64,000 nucleotides of DNA from Acidobacteriota bacterium (GCA_013289955.1 JABCYZ010000012.1:98400-162399), one strand, 5' to 3'. Positions 44,406 to 54,804 are shown, counted from the stretch's first letter. The notes: generated by a model not told the origin, from the letters alone. Made by a program: numbers and translations.

Positions 44406-45833
44406 TTACTTTCCTGGCGCCAGGTTTTGCATCAGCTTGTAGTTGAATTCAACACCGTCGTAAAAATCCTGAACCCTAACCCGCTCGTCCTGGCCGTGCG
44501 CCCTGCGGTTGTCGATGTCCAGGAACACGCCCGCGATGCCGTAGGTGGGAATCCCTGCCATGCGTAAAAAGCGGCCGTCCGAGGCGCCGGTGTCCATCAC
44601 AGGCATGATGGGAAGCGGGCCCCAAATGCCGGCGGCGGCACTCTCCACGGCTTTCATGAGGTCCGCCCGAAGCGGGGAAGGCGGGACAGGTTCCGGGCGG
44701 ATAAGATTGCCGTCGGCGTCGTGCTGCTCGACGAAGGTTACCTTGATTTGCGGGTCGTCCACGACCTTCGCCAGGCTATCTTTGATTTTACTTGGATCTT
44801 CGCCCGGCAGGATGCGGCAATTTACGTTGGCGCGCGCGGTTTGTGGCAGGGCGTTGGGAGCGTGGCCTCCGGAAAGCATGGTGGCCACGCAAGTGGTGCG
44901 AAGTATCGCGTTGTAAAATTCGTTTTCAGAGAGCCGCACCAGTACGGCGACATCAGGGGAAGGCTGCGCCGCAGCTTTCATATCCTTGGCCAGCGGACCG
45001 CCTTCGATGGCGGCGCTCTTTTCAAGCATGGAGCGCGTGATCTCGTTCAACTCCACGGGAAAATTGAACTTGGAAAGCCTGGCCAGCCCCTCGGACAGAT
45101 GATAGATGGCATTGTCGCGCGTGGGGCGCGAGCTGTGACCTCCAGGATTTTTCACCTCCAACTGAAAGTCGACATAGACTTTCTCGCTGGCTTGGACGGC
45201 GCCGTAGATTTTCTTGCCTTTGTCGCTCATAAAATCGCCCCCGTCCAGATTTACGCAGTACTCGGCGTCGATCCAATCGCGATGATGCTTGAGCAGCCAT
45301 TCGACGCCGTTGAAGTTGCCGCCCTCTTCATCGGCGGTAAGCGCGAGGATGAGATCGCGGTTGGGAGCAAACCCCGCCTTTTTCAGGCGGATAAAATTCG
45401 TCACGAGGATGGCGGCGCCGTCTTTTATGTCCACCGTGCCCCGGCCATAGAAGTAGCCTTCCTTTTCGACAAATTGAAAGGGATCGGTGGTCCAGTCCTC
45501 GCGGCGCGCTTCGACGACATCCAGGTGGGCGAGAAACAGGATGGGCTTCTCCTGGCCGGTTCCGTGCAGATGCACGACCAGATTCTTCTTGCGGTCGTTC
45601 GGGCCGGCCACGATGACGTCCTGCTCTTGGAAGCCGGCGTCCCGCAGACGCTGGGCCAGAGCTTCCGCGGCGGTGGTCACATTGCCCGCAGAATCGGTGG
45701 TATTGATTTCAATGAGCTCCCTAAAGATTTCGCGCGATTGCTGCCGTACCTCCTCCTGGGCCTCTCCCGAGCCGAGCGGCCCGAGACTCAGGAACGCGCC
45801 GACCAGCATCCACCAGTTTTTCCATAGAGACAT
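44406..45833 (-). CDS. Exported M20-family metallopeptidase
   Basis: A 475-residue hydrolase of the M20/DapE/ArgE family with a signal peptide (LVGAFLSLGPLGSG). Metal ligands are visible in FLAHLDVVEA (~residue 92), YGRGTVDIKDGAA (~125) and TADEEGGNFNG (~158). A lid/dimerisation domain occupies ~residues 200-330. M20 enzymes cleave dipeptides, N-acyl amino acids or similar amides; a periplasmic location fits peptide scavenging. ATG 45833 follows AAGGAG at ideal distance, preferred over ATG 45851. A small membrane protein gene lies 19 bases upstream on the same strand. Confidence 0.88.
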   Translation of the reverse strand: MSLWKNWWMLVGAFLSLGPLGSGEAQEEVRQQSREIFRELIEINTTDSAGNVTTAAEALAQRLRDAGFQEQDVIVAGPNDRKKNLVVHLHGTGQEKPILFLAHLDVVEARREDWTTDPFQFVEKEGYFYGRGTVDIKDGAAILVTNFIRLKKAGFAPNRDLILALTADEEGGNFNGVEWLLKHHRDWIDAEYCVNLDGGDFMSDKGKKIYGAVQASEKVYVDFQLEVKNPGGHSSRPTRDNAIYHLSEGLARLSKFNFPVELNEITRSMLEKSAAIEGGPLAKDMKAAAQPSPDVAVLVRLSENEFYNAILRTTCVATMLSGGHAPNALPQTARANVNCRILPGEDPSKIKDSLAKVVDDPQIKVTFVEQHDADGNLIRPEPVPPSPLRADLMKAVESAAAGIWGPLPIMPVMDTGASDGRFLRMAGIPTYGIAGVFLDIDNRRAHGQDERVRVQDFYDGVEFNYKLMQNLAPGK

Positions 45834-45852
45834 TTTTAGCTCCTTAGGCAAT

Positions 45853-46422
45853 TCATTCCGTTGAAGGCGGCGTGCTCAGAGTGGGCAGGGGCCCCAGGGC
45901 AAAGGCCCGGCGGAGGCAGCCGGAAAGATAGGAAGCGCCGAGGAACAGCATGACCAGGCCGAGCCCGGGATCAAACAAGAAGTGCAGAACGTAAGCGGCC
46001 AGGAACATAAGACCCACCATCTCGGGCTTCATTACGATCTTGCCAAATCTCCAGTTCACAAATTTGGCGATCTCCCGGGGCCACTTGAAAGACCAATAAA
46101 GATTGTAGCCGAGCAGGAAATGGAAACCCACGGCGCGCGCCGGGGATATCGGATGCTTCCACCCGGGCACGCGCCGCATGATTTCGTGATACCGGTAGAC
46201 GCACACGAGCCAGTAGACCCAGCCGACGAAAATCAGCAGAAAAAGATATAACGGCGGGATCGGAAATTCTTCCTTGGCCGCCTGCGGATGAAGCGAGGCG
46301 TATACAAATCCGGCTACTGCATTGGCCAAACCTATGAGATAGCCGATCCAGAGTTGCGGAAACGGCGGGAGCTTTTCCGGCTGGATATCTTCCGTCGCTA
46401 ATTCGCCGGGCGAATCGTCCAT
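45853..46422 (-). CDS. Hypothetical polytopic membrane protein
   Basis: A 189-residue protein with about four hydrophobic segments (for example LIGLANAVAGFVYASLHP and LYLFLLIFVGWVYWLVCVY) and a WxPW-type aromatic loop (NLYWSFKWPREIAKFVNW). It resembles uncharacterised DUF4234-like families by eye, but I cannot assign one. The ATG has GAGGG upstream. Its stop lies 19 bases before the M20 peptidase start, so the two are probably cotranscribed. Confidence 0.65.
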   Translation of the reverse strand: MDDSPGELATEDIQPEKLPPFPQLWIGYLIGLANAVAGFVYASLHPQAAKEEFPIPPLYLFLLIFVGWVYWLVCVYRYHEIMRRVPGWKHPISPARAVGFHFLLGYNLYWSFKWPREIAKFVNWRFGKIVMKPEMVGLMFLAAYVLHFLFDPGLGLVMLFLGASYLSGCLRRAFALGPLPTLSTPPSTE

Positions 46423-46578
46423 TTCACCCTCAAGAAACGCGCTTTGGGAGCGTAACGGTCAGAACGCGGGCGCGTCAAACAGTTTGGCGGCCTGAGAGTT
46501 CAGGAGGTTCTTCGAGCGAGTTGCCTCGCACCTCGCGCATTTCATAGACTGGCTGGGTAGCAACGACGGGAGGATGAC

Positions 46579-46995
46579 GTGACATCAACCAAAAAACGCG
46601 CGGCGCAAATCGCCCTGGGCGCGGGATTGTTTATTGCGGGAATCGCAGCGGGTTCGCTCCATGCCTGGAGCGTGGGGGGACAGAACCGCTTCGGCCAGCC
46701 GAAGACGGTGCTGCATGTCGTGATCTACAAGTTCAAAGACGCCACTTCGAATAACGACCGGGAGAACGCTATCAACGGAATCAAGGAGATGGCGGGAAAA
46801 ATTCCGGGGATCAAAAATATCTGGATAAAGACAGAGCGCAACCAGGTCAAGGATTTTAGCGGCGTCTACGCCATCGAATTCACGAGCGCCGAGGCTGCCG
46901 CCGACTATGCCGAGAGCCCGGTTCACGAGGCGTGGTCAAAGAAGTGGCAGGAGTTGCGGGAGAACAGCCTGTCGTTCCAGATTTCGAACCCGTAG
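46579..46995 (+). CDS. Exported Dabb-domain (stress-responsive A/B barrel) protein
   Basis: A 138-residue protein with an N-terminal signal anchor (AALGAGLFIAGIAAG-like stretch, residues ~9-27) and one Dabb-type alpha/beta domain (TVLHVVIYKFKDATSNNDRE; then AIEFTSAEAAADYAESPVHE). Dabb domains form ferredoxin-like dimeric barrels; biochemical roles are diverse and mostly unknown. The start is GTG at 46579 with GGGAGG upstream. An isolated gene, convergent with the SDR gene. Confidence 0.8.
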   Translation: MTSTKKRAAQIALGAGLFIAGIAAGSLHAWSVGGQNRFGQPKTVLHVVIYKFKDATSNNDRENAINGIKEMAGKIPGIKNIWIKTERNQVKDFSGVYAIEFTSAEAAADYAESPVHEAWSKKWQELRENSLSFQISNP

Positions 46996-47028
46996 GATGG
47001 CACTTGCCGCGCCCGGCGAGTGCGCGGT

Positions 47029-47904
47029 TCAGCTCCCGCGCACGATTCCGAATCTGCGCCGGAAGACCCTGTCCACCATTCTGTCTGACAACAGCCGTTT
47101 CGACCATTTCGCGAGGACTGCCAGCCCCGTGACGAGGTAACGAATTTTCGGAGTGGGCGCTTCGATAGCCCGCAGGACGATGCGTGCGCAGTCTTCGGGG
47201 GTAGTATGTGATTTGGCGCGGGCGCCCGTCACGCTGGCGAGGAATCGCGCGTACAGCGGAGCATAGGGACCGCTATTCATTTTTTCGAGATAAGGTTTCG
47301 AGAGCTCCATTGCCGCTTGCTGGATGCCGGTGACGATGTAGCCCGGCTCGATCAACACCACTTCGACGCCGAACGGGTAGAGTTCGAGGCGCAGCGCGTT
47401 GCTCAGGGCTTCGAGTGCGAATTTGCTGCTGCTATAAGCGCCTTGCGTCGGCGCGGTGACAAATCCGGAGACCGAACTCATCATCACGATGCGGCCCCGC
47501 TTTCGCTGGCGCATGTCGGGCACCACCGCTTGCGTGACCCGCAGGACGCCGAAGAAATTCGTTTCGAACTGGCGCCGCCAGTCCTCGAGGCTCAAATCCT
47601 CGACGGCAGCGGAAAAATTCACACCAGCATTGTTGAAGAGGACGTCGATGGCACCGGCCTTTCTCTGAACCGCGGCGACCGCTCGCTCGACGGACGCGCC
47701 GTCGCAGACGTCGAGTTCGAGCGTTTCCAGCGGCAGCTTCTTCTCCCGGGCCAGTGCGTCGAGTTGGGCCCGTTTTTCCGCCGAGCGGCCGGCGGCGAAA
47801 ACGCGATAGCCATGCTGCGCCAGCAAAATCGCCGTGGCTCTGCCGAGGCCATCCGTTGCTCCCGTGATGAGCACCGATTTTTGAAGCTCAGCTCCATTGC
47901 TCAT
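47029..47904 (-). CDS. SDR-family oxidoreductase
   Basis: A 291-residue short-chain dehydrogenase. The cofactor motif is VLITGATDGLGRATA near residue 11, the structural NAG is LFNNAGVNF, and the catalytic Ser-Tyr-Lys appears as MMSSVSGF followed by YSSSKFALEALS. It likely uses NADP(H), since the early acidic residue is absent. Substrate unknown. ATG 47904 follows GGAGGG and lies four codons inside the longer open frame. Confidence 0.9.
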   Translation of the reverse strand: MSNGAELQKSVLITGATDGLGRATAILLAQHGYRVFAAGRSAEKRAQLDALAREKKLPLETLELDVCDGASVERAVAAVQRKAGAIDVLFNNAGVNFSAAVEDLSLEDWRRQFETNFFGVLRVTQAVVPDMRQRKRGRIVMMSSVSGFVTAPTQGAYSSSKFALEALSNALRLELYPFGVEVVLIEPGYIVTGIQQAAMELSKPYLEKMNSGPYAPLYARFLASVTGARAKSHTTPEDCARIVLRAIEAPTPKIRYLVTGLAVLAKWSKRLLSDRMVDRVFRRRFGIVRGS

Positions 47905-48065
47905 TCTTCCCTCCAAGCCAAGGAAGCATTATGCTACCCCGGTTCTTTCCCGGTGCGGAAGTTCGGGCGGGCCGGCCGTAAAACGGCTGAAACGTTTGTT
48001 GCACACAGCCCGTCACATGGTGCAGCAGCCGGTCGGGTGCCAGCGAAAAATATAAAAGCGAGGCG

Positions 48066-51000
48066 ATGATGAGAATTTCGAGTGGAAACTTGTCGGAGTT
48101 TGCCCCGCCGGAGCGGGGATTGTTCGAGAGAATCTGTGTGCTGGCAGGGGCGGCTCTTCTTTTCGCGTGCTTCACGGGCAGCTTCCTGAGCGCGCAGAGC
48201 GCTTCGGCAAACGACGAGGAATACGGGAAGAAGATTCGCGAGTTTACGACGGAGCCATTTTTCTTGACGGATTTGGTCGATCATTTGCCGGCTTCCGCCA
48301 CAGTTCCCTCGCCCGACAAGATTCTCGGCCACATCGTGGGCGCGCCGGACTTTCTGACCTATTCGAAGGACATCTACCGGTACTACGACGAGCTCGCGAA
48401 AGCCAGCCCGCGAGTGAAAGTCTACCGCGTCGGCAAATCGGAAGAAGGCCGCGACTTCCTGCTTATCGCCGTGAGCGATGAAGCGAACATCGCCGGGCTC
48501 GACCACCTCCGCGATATCACCGCGAAACTCGCGGACCCTCGCAAAATCACCGACGCTGATGCGAAGCAGCTCATCGCCCAGGGCAAGCCGTTCTACTGGG
48601 CCTCCGGCTCGATCCATTCCCCCGAGACGGGCTCGCCGGAAATGCTGATGGAGCTGGCGTACCGTCTAGCCGTGGAGGACACGCCGTTCATCCAGAATAT
48701 CCGCAAAAACGCGATCTTTCTGATTACTCCCATCGTCGAAGTGGACGGCCACGATCGCGTGGTGGATTCCTGGAACTACAAAAAAGCGAATCCCGACAAG
48801 CCGCAACCGGATCTCGTTTACTGGGGCCATTACGTGCAGCACGACAACAACCGCGACGGCATCGCCATGGGCCTGAAACTCTCGCAAATGATGATGCAGA
48901 ACTTTTTCTACTGGCATCCGCAGGTGCTCCACGATTTGCATGAGTCCATTCCGTATCTTTACGTTTCGACCGGAACCGGTCCCTACAACGCGTGGCTCGA
49001 TCCGATCGTCGTCAACGAGTGGCAGAAGTTCGCCTACAACGACGTCGAGGGATTGACCGAACGCGGCGTGGTCGGCGTGTGGACCCACGGTTTCTACGAC
49101 GGCTGGGCGCCCAACTACATGTTTTACGTGGCGAACGGGCACAACTCGATCGGCCGCTTTTACGAAACGTATGGGAACGGAACGCCGGAAACAAAGGAAG
49201 CGGAGCTGCCGCCGAGCGCGACGAGCCGCGCGTGGTTCCGCCCCAACCCGCCGCTACCCAAAGTCCTGTGGTCCTTGCGCAACAACACCAACCTCGAGGA
49301 AAGCGGCGTCCTGCTTTCTCTCGACTACACGGCACAGCACGGCCAGGAGCTCCTCAAGGACTTTTATGAAAAGAGCAAACGCTCCGTTTTGAAAGCCACG
49401 ACGGAAGGCCCGGCGGCCTGGGCCATCGTAAATGACGGCAGGCGTCCCGCGCTTGCGGCACAGCTGGCGAATCTGCTGCAGAAACAGGGCGCCGAAGTGC
49501 AGAAACTCGAACAGGATTTTGAAGTGAAGGAAAAAGCCTCGCCGGCCGGGAAGGGCGGAGACGGCAGAGCCGAAAGCAAGACCGGCGACAGTCAAAAGAC
49601 AGAAAAGTCAGAGAAGTCCAAAGACGAGGCCCTGGCCAAGAAAACCGAGGAAGCGAAAGCCACGAAGCTTCCGCTCGGCAGCTACATCATCCGCATGGAC
49701 CAGCCTTACAGCCGCATGGTGGATATGCTGCTCGACACGCAGTATTACTCGACAAGCGACCCGCGCCCCTACGATGACACGGGTTGGACGCTTGGACCCT
49801 TGCGCAATGTGAAGACCGTGCGCATTACGGACACAGCGATTCTCAAGGCTCCGATGACGCTTGTGGATACCGCCGCGAAATTCGACGGTGGCGGGGTGAT
49901 TCCGCCGCACTCGGAGCGGGGCAAGGCGGCACCAGCGGGGAAATTTTACGTCATCAACGCCACCGGCGAGCCCAGCCTCGCGACGCTGCGTTTTCGGCTG
50001 AAGGACGTGAAATTTTTCGCTGCCGAAGATGGCTTCGAGGCCGCCGGGCAGAAATTCGTTCCTGGCACCTTTATTCTTCCGATCGAAGGCAATCCGGCCG
50101 ATCTGGACATACGGCTGAACAAGGCGGCGCGCGAGCTCGGCGTGCGTGTGACAACCGCGGAGTCCGTCCCCGATGTGGCGCGCCATGAAGTAGGCGTGCC
50201 GCGCATCGCACTGATGCACAACTGGACGGACACGCAGAATGAAGGCTGGTTCCGCCTTGCGCTGGAGGAAACCGGCGTGCCGTATGCCTACATTTCCGAC
50301 ACGACGGTCCGCAATACGGGCAACCTGCGCGAGAAATACGACGTAATCCTGTTTCCGCCGACATTTTTTGGGATGCAGCAAACCCTGAACGGCATTCCGG
50401 CGCGCACAGGCCCTGACGGCAGCGAAGCCGGCGGCCCTATTCCCTGGCAGAATTCCGCCACAACTCCGAATTTCGGCGGAGTCGACGAGGCCGCGGACAT
50501 CCGCGGCGGATTGGGCTTCGATGGCGTGGCCCATCTCAAGAAGTTCATCGAGGATGGCGGGCTCTTCCTCCCCATCGGTCCCAGCACGCACTTGCCGATC
50601 GAACTCGGCCTGACCGATACGGTGGTCATCAACGAGACGCATCAACTGCAAGCGCGGGGAATGATTGCCCGCGCGACGGTCGAGGATAAGGCCGACCCCA
50701 TCACCTACGGATATGACGACTCCGTCGGCGTGTATTTTAATCAGGGCCCGGTGTTCAAGGTTTCCGTGGCGGGCAGATTCGGAGCCTTTTTTGCCGGCGA
50801 CGCCGGTGGCTCGCGCCCGAGCGGCAGAGGCTCGATGACCGATCCGGACATTCCGCAAGGCCGCGCGTGGACGGAGCCGGAACCTCCCGTGCACCGGACG
50901 AAGGCCGAGCAGGAGCTCTACGTCAGCCCGGATTTGAGGTCCGATCTGAGCTCGTTCCTCCCGCCGCCATCGCTCTACCCGCGCGTGGTGCTGCGCTTTG

Positions 51001-51245
51001 CCCCTGAAAAAGATCTGTGGATCAGCGGTATGCTCGCCGGCGGCTCGGAGCTGGCCGAAGCGCCTGCCATTGTTGACGTCCCGCTTGGGCGCGGGCACAT
51101 CGTTTTGTTCGCAACCAATCCCATGTGGCGGCAAGAGACGCAGGGAAGCTTCATGCTGCTGCTGAACGCCGCGCTGAACTTCGACCACCTGAACGCCGGA
51201 CGGAAAACACCGGCACCGGCTGCCACAAAGCCCGGGAAGCCCTAG
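48066..51245 (+). CDS. Very large exported M14-family zinc carboxypeptidase
   Basis: A 1059-residue secreted metallopeptidase. A signal peptide is followed by an M14 domain with the zinc-binding pair in GSIHSPETGSPEM (HxxE at ~residues 184-187) and a later His in LHDLHESIPYLYV (~294). The remaining ~550 residues are a C-terminal region with an acidic/basic low-complexity stretch (near residues 490-530, KEKASPAGKGG and TEEAKATKLP) and a beta-rich fold of unclear type. M14 enzymes remove C-terminal residues from peptides or act as D,L-carboxypeptidases. Two consecutive ATGs at 48066 and 48069 are possible starts. Confidence 0.88.
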   Translation: MMRISSGNLSEFAPPERGLFERICVLAGAALLFACFTGSFLSAQSASANDEEYGKKIREFTTEPFFLTDLVDHLPASATVPSPDKILGHIVGAPDFLTYSKDIYRYYDELAKASPRVKVYRVGKSEEGRDFLLIAVSDEANIAGLDHLRDITAKLADPRKITDADAKQLIAQGKPFYWASGSIHSPETGSPEMLMELAYRLAVEDTPFIQNIRKNAIFLITPIVEVDGHDRVVDSWNYKKANPDKPQPDLVYWGHYVQHDNNRDGIAMGLKLSQMMMQNFFYWHPQVLHDLHESIPYLYVSTGTGPYNAWLDPIVVNEWQKFAYNDVEGLTERGVVGVWTHGFYDGWAPNYMFYVANGHNSIGRFYETYGNGTPETKEAELPPSATSRAWFRPNPPLPKVLWSLRNNTNLEESGVLLSLDYTAQHGQELLKDFYEKSKRSVLKATTEGPAAWAIVNDGRRPALAAQLANLLQKQGAEVQKLEQDFEVKEKASPAGKGGDGRAESKTGDSQKTEKSEKSKDEALAKKTEEAKATKLPLGSYIIRMDQPYSRMVDMLLDTQYYSTSDPRPYDDTGWTLGPLRNVKTVRITDTAILKAPMTLVDTAAKFDGGGVIPPHSERGKAAPAGKFYVINATGEPSLATLRFRLKDVKFFAAEDGFEAAGQKFVPGTFILPIEGNPADLDIRLNKAARELGVRVTTAESVPDVARHEVGVPRIALMHNWTDTQNEGWFRLALEETGVPYAYISDTTVRNTGNLREKYDVILFPPTFFGMQQTLNGIPARTGPDGSEAGGPIPWQNSATTPNFGGVDEAADIRGGLGFDGVAHLKKFIEDGGLFLPIGPSTHLPIELGLTDTVVINETHQLQARGMIARATVEDKADPITYGYDDSVGVYFNQGPVFKVSVAGRFGAFFAGDAGGSRPSGRGSMTDPDIPQGRAWTEPEPPVHRTKAEQELYVSPDLRSDLSSFLPPPSLYPRVVLRFAPEKDLWISGMLAGGSELAEAPAIVDVPLGRGHIVLFATNPMWRQETQGSFMLLLNAALNFDHLNAGRKTPAPAATKPGKP

Positions 51246-51375
51246 CTCCGGGGCCCGGGAGAACCAGCGTCTCGCTTTCGGCACAGCCAAGTGCCGCTCT
51301 GCACCTGTCTCTAGGAAGGGCTGCTAAGATTGTTCTATACCTCGAGCTTCCCCGGGAACGGATGGGTGCGCCCGC

Positions 51376-54300
51376 ATGGCCGACGACGGCAGTCCTTTGA
51401 AACGAGAGGTTGACGGAAAGTGGCGATGGGGTTTCTGGAGCCTGATCGCGACCCAATTTCAGGGCGCCTTCAATGACAACGGCCTGAAATTCTTCGTTAT
51501 TTTTCTCATCCTCGGAACCAACCCGACGGACTCGGAAAAGGATCTCCTGGTTTTTTACGTCGGAAATCTGTTTGCCGTGCCGTTCCTGCTGTTTTCGATG
51601 GCGGGCGGCTACCTGGCAGACCGCTTCAGCAAACGATCGGTCGCGATCGCCACCAAGATCTTCGAGATTTTCGCAATGCTTTTCGCGATCTATGCGTTCC
51701 TGAACGGCAGCACGCGTATGGCGTTTGCCGTGATTTTTCTCGCGAGCACGCAAGCGGCCTTCTTCGGGCCCGCGAAATACGGCTTGCTTCCGGAAGTGCT
51801 TCCGGATGAGTTGCTCTCCTGGGGCAATGGCATTCTTGAACTGACGACTTTCCTCGCGATTATTGCCGGGGCCGTGGTAGGCCCGCTGCTGGCTCAGCAT
51901 TTTCACGGGCGAGAGCTTTACGCCGGCCTCGTTTTCGGCGCTTGCACTCTCTTCGGGCTGGCGGCGAGCTTCGCCATCTCACGTGTCCCCGCCGCCGATC
52001 CTTCCAGGAAATTCCGTTTCAACATTTTTGGAGATCTGCTCAAGCAAGTCCAGATTGTCCGGCCGGATCGCACGTTGCATCTTGCTGTCGTCGGCAATAC
52101 TTACTTCTGGTTTCTCGGCGCGCTCCTTCAGTTCGTGATTGTCTTTTACGGCCGCGAAGTCCTGCACATTGATGAAACGCACGGCGGCTATCTGCAAGCG
52201 GCGCTCGCGATTGGGATCGGCATTGGCAGCTATGCCGCGGGGCTGCTTTCTGCCGGGAAGATCGAGTATGGACTTATACCGCTGGGCGCCGTCGGCATGT
52301 CCGTGTTTGCTTTTGCGATTTCCATCCATGGGTTGACGTTTCTAGAGGTTGTTGTGCTGCTGGCGGCGCTTGGGTTTTCCGGCGGGTTCTTTATTGTCCC
52401 CATCAACGCGTTGATTCAACATCGGCCCGCCGAAGACAAAAAAGGCAGTGTCATTGCATTCGCAAATTTCCTGTCGTTTGTCGGAGTTATCGGCGCTTCG
52501 GCGATTTATTCCGGATTTACGCATTATCTGCACGTCGGGCTGGAGTCGTTCTTCCTTTGGACGGCGGTCATGTCGCTGGCCGCGACCGCTTACGTTCTAT
52601 GGCTGCTGCCGGACTCGCTGCTGCGGCTGCTGCTGTGGATGCTCACGCACACGCTTTACCGGCTTGATGTCGCCGGGCGCGAACGCGTTCCCGCACGCGG
52701 CGGAGCGCTTCTGGTTCCCAATCACGTTTCCATGGCCGATGCCGTGCTGCTGCTCGCCGCAGTGGACCGCCCGGTGCGTTTTCTGATGTTCAAGGGCTCG
52801 TACGATCATCCGCTGGTGAAACCGTTCGCCAAAATATTGGGCGTGATTCCCATTTCCTCCGACCAGGGTCCCCGCGAAATGATCCATTCTCTGCGGCGCG
52901 CGACGCAGGCTCTAGAAGACGGCGAACTGGTGTGCATCTTTCCCGAAGGGCAAATGACGCGCATCGGCCAGATGATGCCGTTCCGGCGCGGAATGGAACG
53001 CATCATCAAGGGTGTAAACGTTCCGATCATTCCGGTAAACCTTGACGGCGTGTGGGGCTCGATCTTTAGTTTTGCGGGCGGCCGCTTCCTCTGGAAATTG
53101 CCGCGCCATTTGCCGTATCCGGTACGCGTGACCTTCGGCGCGCCGCTGCCTTCCACGGCATCGGCGCAGGAAGCGCGCCAGGCTGTGCAAAATCTGGGGG
53201 CGGAAGCGTTCGAGCGGCGCAAGCCTCAGATGCGGCCACTGCCGCGGACTTTTCTCTACACGGCGCGGCGCCATCCGTTTCGCTTTGCCATGGCGGACGG
53301 GCAGACGCCGAAGCTGACTTTTTTCGCGGTGCTGACGAGAACGCTCTTCCTCGCGCGACGCCTGCGGAAGACGTGGCAGGGACAGGAAATGGTGGGGATC
53401 CTGCTTCCCCCTTCCATTCCCGGCGCGCTCGTGAATTTCGCGGCGATGCTGATGGGCAAGGTGCCCGTAAATCTGAACTACACGGCATCGAGGGAAACGC
53501 TGGAATCCTGCGCAAAGCAATGCAATCTGAAAACGGTGATTACGGCACGCGCGTTTCTCGAACGCGTACACGTCGAACCGCCTGCCGAGACCATTTTCCT
53601 CGAAGATCTCGGGCAGAAGCCGCGCTTCGGCGAGCGCCTCGGCGCTGCTCTCCGTTTCTTTCTTCCCCCGCGGTTCGTTGAAAGCTACGCTGGCGCCGAG
53701 CGCGAGACGAAGCTCGGAGACATCGCCACAATTATTTTCTCGAGCGGTTCCACAGGCGAGCCGAAGGGCGTGGTATTGACGCATTACAATGTGGCTGCAA
53801 ACGTCGAACAGCTCAACCAGGTTTTTCTGCTCCACTCGAGCGATCGCATCATGGGCATTCTGCCGTTTTTTCACTCCTTCGGCTTCACGGGAACGCTCTG
53901 CCTCCCGGCCGCGACGGGGATTGGCGTTGTGTTTCATCCCAATCCGCTCGATTCCCGCGTCATCGGCGCGCTCGTCAACAAATATGCCGTCACCATGCTT
54001 CTTGCCACGCCGACGTTTCTCAATGCCTATACGCGCCGCTGCGAACCTGAACAATTCGGCAGCTTGCGCTTTGTGATGGCTGGCGCCGAAAAGCTGCCGG
54101 ATCGAATTTCCCAGGCCTTTGAAGATCGCTTCGGACTCCGGCCGCTCGAGGGCTATGGCTGCACGGAGTGCTCGCCAGCCGTGGCCGTGAATACAATCGA
54201 TTTCCGCGCGGCGTCTTTCCGCCAGGTAGGCGCAAAGCGCGGAAGCATCGGGCATCCGCTGCCGGGAATGACCGTTAAGATTATCGACCCGGAAACCCTC

Positions 54301-54804
54301 GAACCCCTGCCGGTCAACCAACCTGGGTTGCTGCTCGTGCGCGGACCGAATGTGATGCAGGGTTACCTGAACCAGCCCGAGAAAACAGCGGCGGTTTTGC
54401 GCGACGGCTGGTACAACACCGGCGATATAGCCATGCTCGACGAAGACGGGTTTCTGCGCGTCACCGACCGCCTGAGCCGCTTCAGCAAAATCGGCGGCGA
54501 AATGGTGCCGCACATCAAGGTGGAGGACAAGCTGCACGAACTGGCGCACGCCACTGAGCAGGTGTTTGTGGTGACCGCCGTTCCCGACGAACGAAAAGGC
54601 GAACGCCTGATGGTCCTCTACACTCTCCCGGAAGAAAAGCTCGAGGAAACCCTCGGGCTGCTCGCCAAGTGCGACTTGCCTGCGCTCTGGCGGCCCCGCC
54701 GGGATCAATTTTTGCGCGTGGAAAAGCTGCCCTATCTCGGCACTGGCAAACTGGATTTGCGAAAAGCGCGCGAACTCGCGCAGGAAGTCGCGAAACAGGC
54801 GTGA
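51376..54804 (+). CDS. Aas-type fusion: MFS transporter, PlsC acyltransferase, acyl-ACP synthetase
   Basis: An 1142-residue membrane enzyme. Residues ~1-425 are a major-facilitator transporter (GAFNDNGLKFFVIFLILGT; AGGYLADRFSKR). Residues ~435-640 are a PlsC domain with the HX4D motif NHVSMAD (~448) and FPEGQMTRIG. Residues ~660-1140 are an AMP-forming acyl-ACP/CoA synthetase with FSSGSTGEPKGVV (~791) and TGDIAMLDEDGFL. The same fusion forms Aas, which flips and re-acylates lysophospholipids in Gram-negative bacteria. Unlike E. coli Aas, the transporter is covalently attached. The next gene encodes a PAP2/sphingomyelin-synthase-like protein. Confidence 0.92.
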   Translation: MADDGSPLKREVDGKWRWGFWSLIATQFQGAFNDNGLKFFVIFLILGTNPTDSEKDLLVFYVGNLFAVPFLLFSMAGGYLADRFSKRSVAIATKIFEIFAMLFAIYAFLNGSTRMAFAVIFLASTQAAFFGPAKYGLLPEVLPDELLSWGNGILELTTFLAIIAGAVVGPLLAQHFHGRELYAGLVFGACTLFGLAASFAISRVPAADPSRKFRFNIFGDLLKQVQIVRPDRTLHLAVVGNTYFWFLGALLQFVIVFYGREVLHIDETHGGYLQAALAIGIGIGSYAAGLLSAGKIEYGLIPLGAVGMSVFAFAISIHGLTFLEVVVLLAALGFSGGFFIVPINALIQHRPAEDKKGSVIAFANFLSFVGVIGASAIYSGFTHYLHVGLESFFLWTAVMSLAATAYVLWLLPDSLLRLLLWMLTHTLYRLDVAGRERVPARGGALLVPNHVSMADAVLLLAAVDRPVRFLMFKGSYDHPLVKPFAKILGVIPISSDQGPREMIHSLRRATQALEDGELVCIFPEGQMTRIGQMMPFRRGMERIIKGVNVPIIPVNLDGVWGSIFSFAGGRFLWKLPRHLPYPVRVTFGAPLPSTASAQEARQAVQNLGAEAFERRKPQMRPLPRTFLYTARRHPFRFAMADGQTPKLTFFAVLTRTLFLARRLRKTWQGQEMVGILLPPSIPGALVNFAAMLMGKVPVNLNYTASRETLESCAKQCNLKTVITARAFLERVHVEPPAETIFLEDLGQKPRFGERLGAALRFFLPPRFVESYAGAERETKLGDIATIIFSSGSTGEPKGVVLTHYNVAANVEQLNQVFLLHSSDRIMGILPFFHSFGFTGTLCLPAATGIGVVFHPNPLDSRVIGALVNKYAVTMLLATPTFLNAYTRRCEPEQFGSLRFVMAGAEKLPDRISQAFEDRFGLRPLEGYGCTECSPAVAVNTIDFRAASFRQVGAKRGSIGHPLPGMTVKIIDPETLEPLPVNQPGLLLVRGPNVMQGYLNQPEKTAAVLRDGWYNTGDIAMLDEDGFLRVTDRLSRFSKIGGEMVPHIKVEDKLHELAHATEQVFVVTAVPDERKGERLMVLYTLPEEKLEETLGLLAKCDLPALWRPRRDQFLRVEKLPYLGTGKLDLRKARELAQEVAKQA

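Noticed and set aside
49608..51290. 560-residue antisense open frame under the M14 protein
   Set aside because: No protein-family pattern; high GC at third positions explains the openness.
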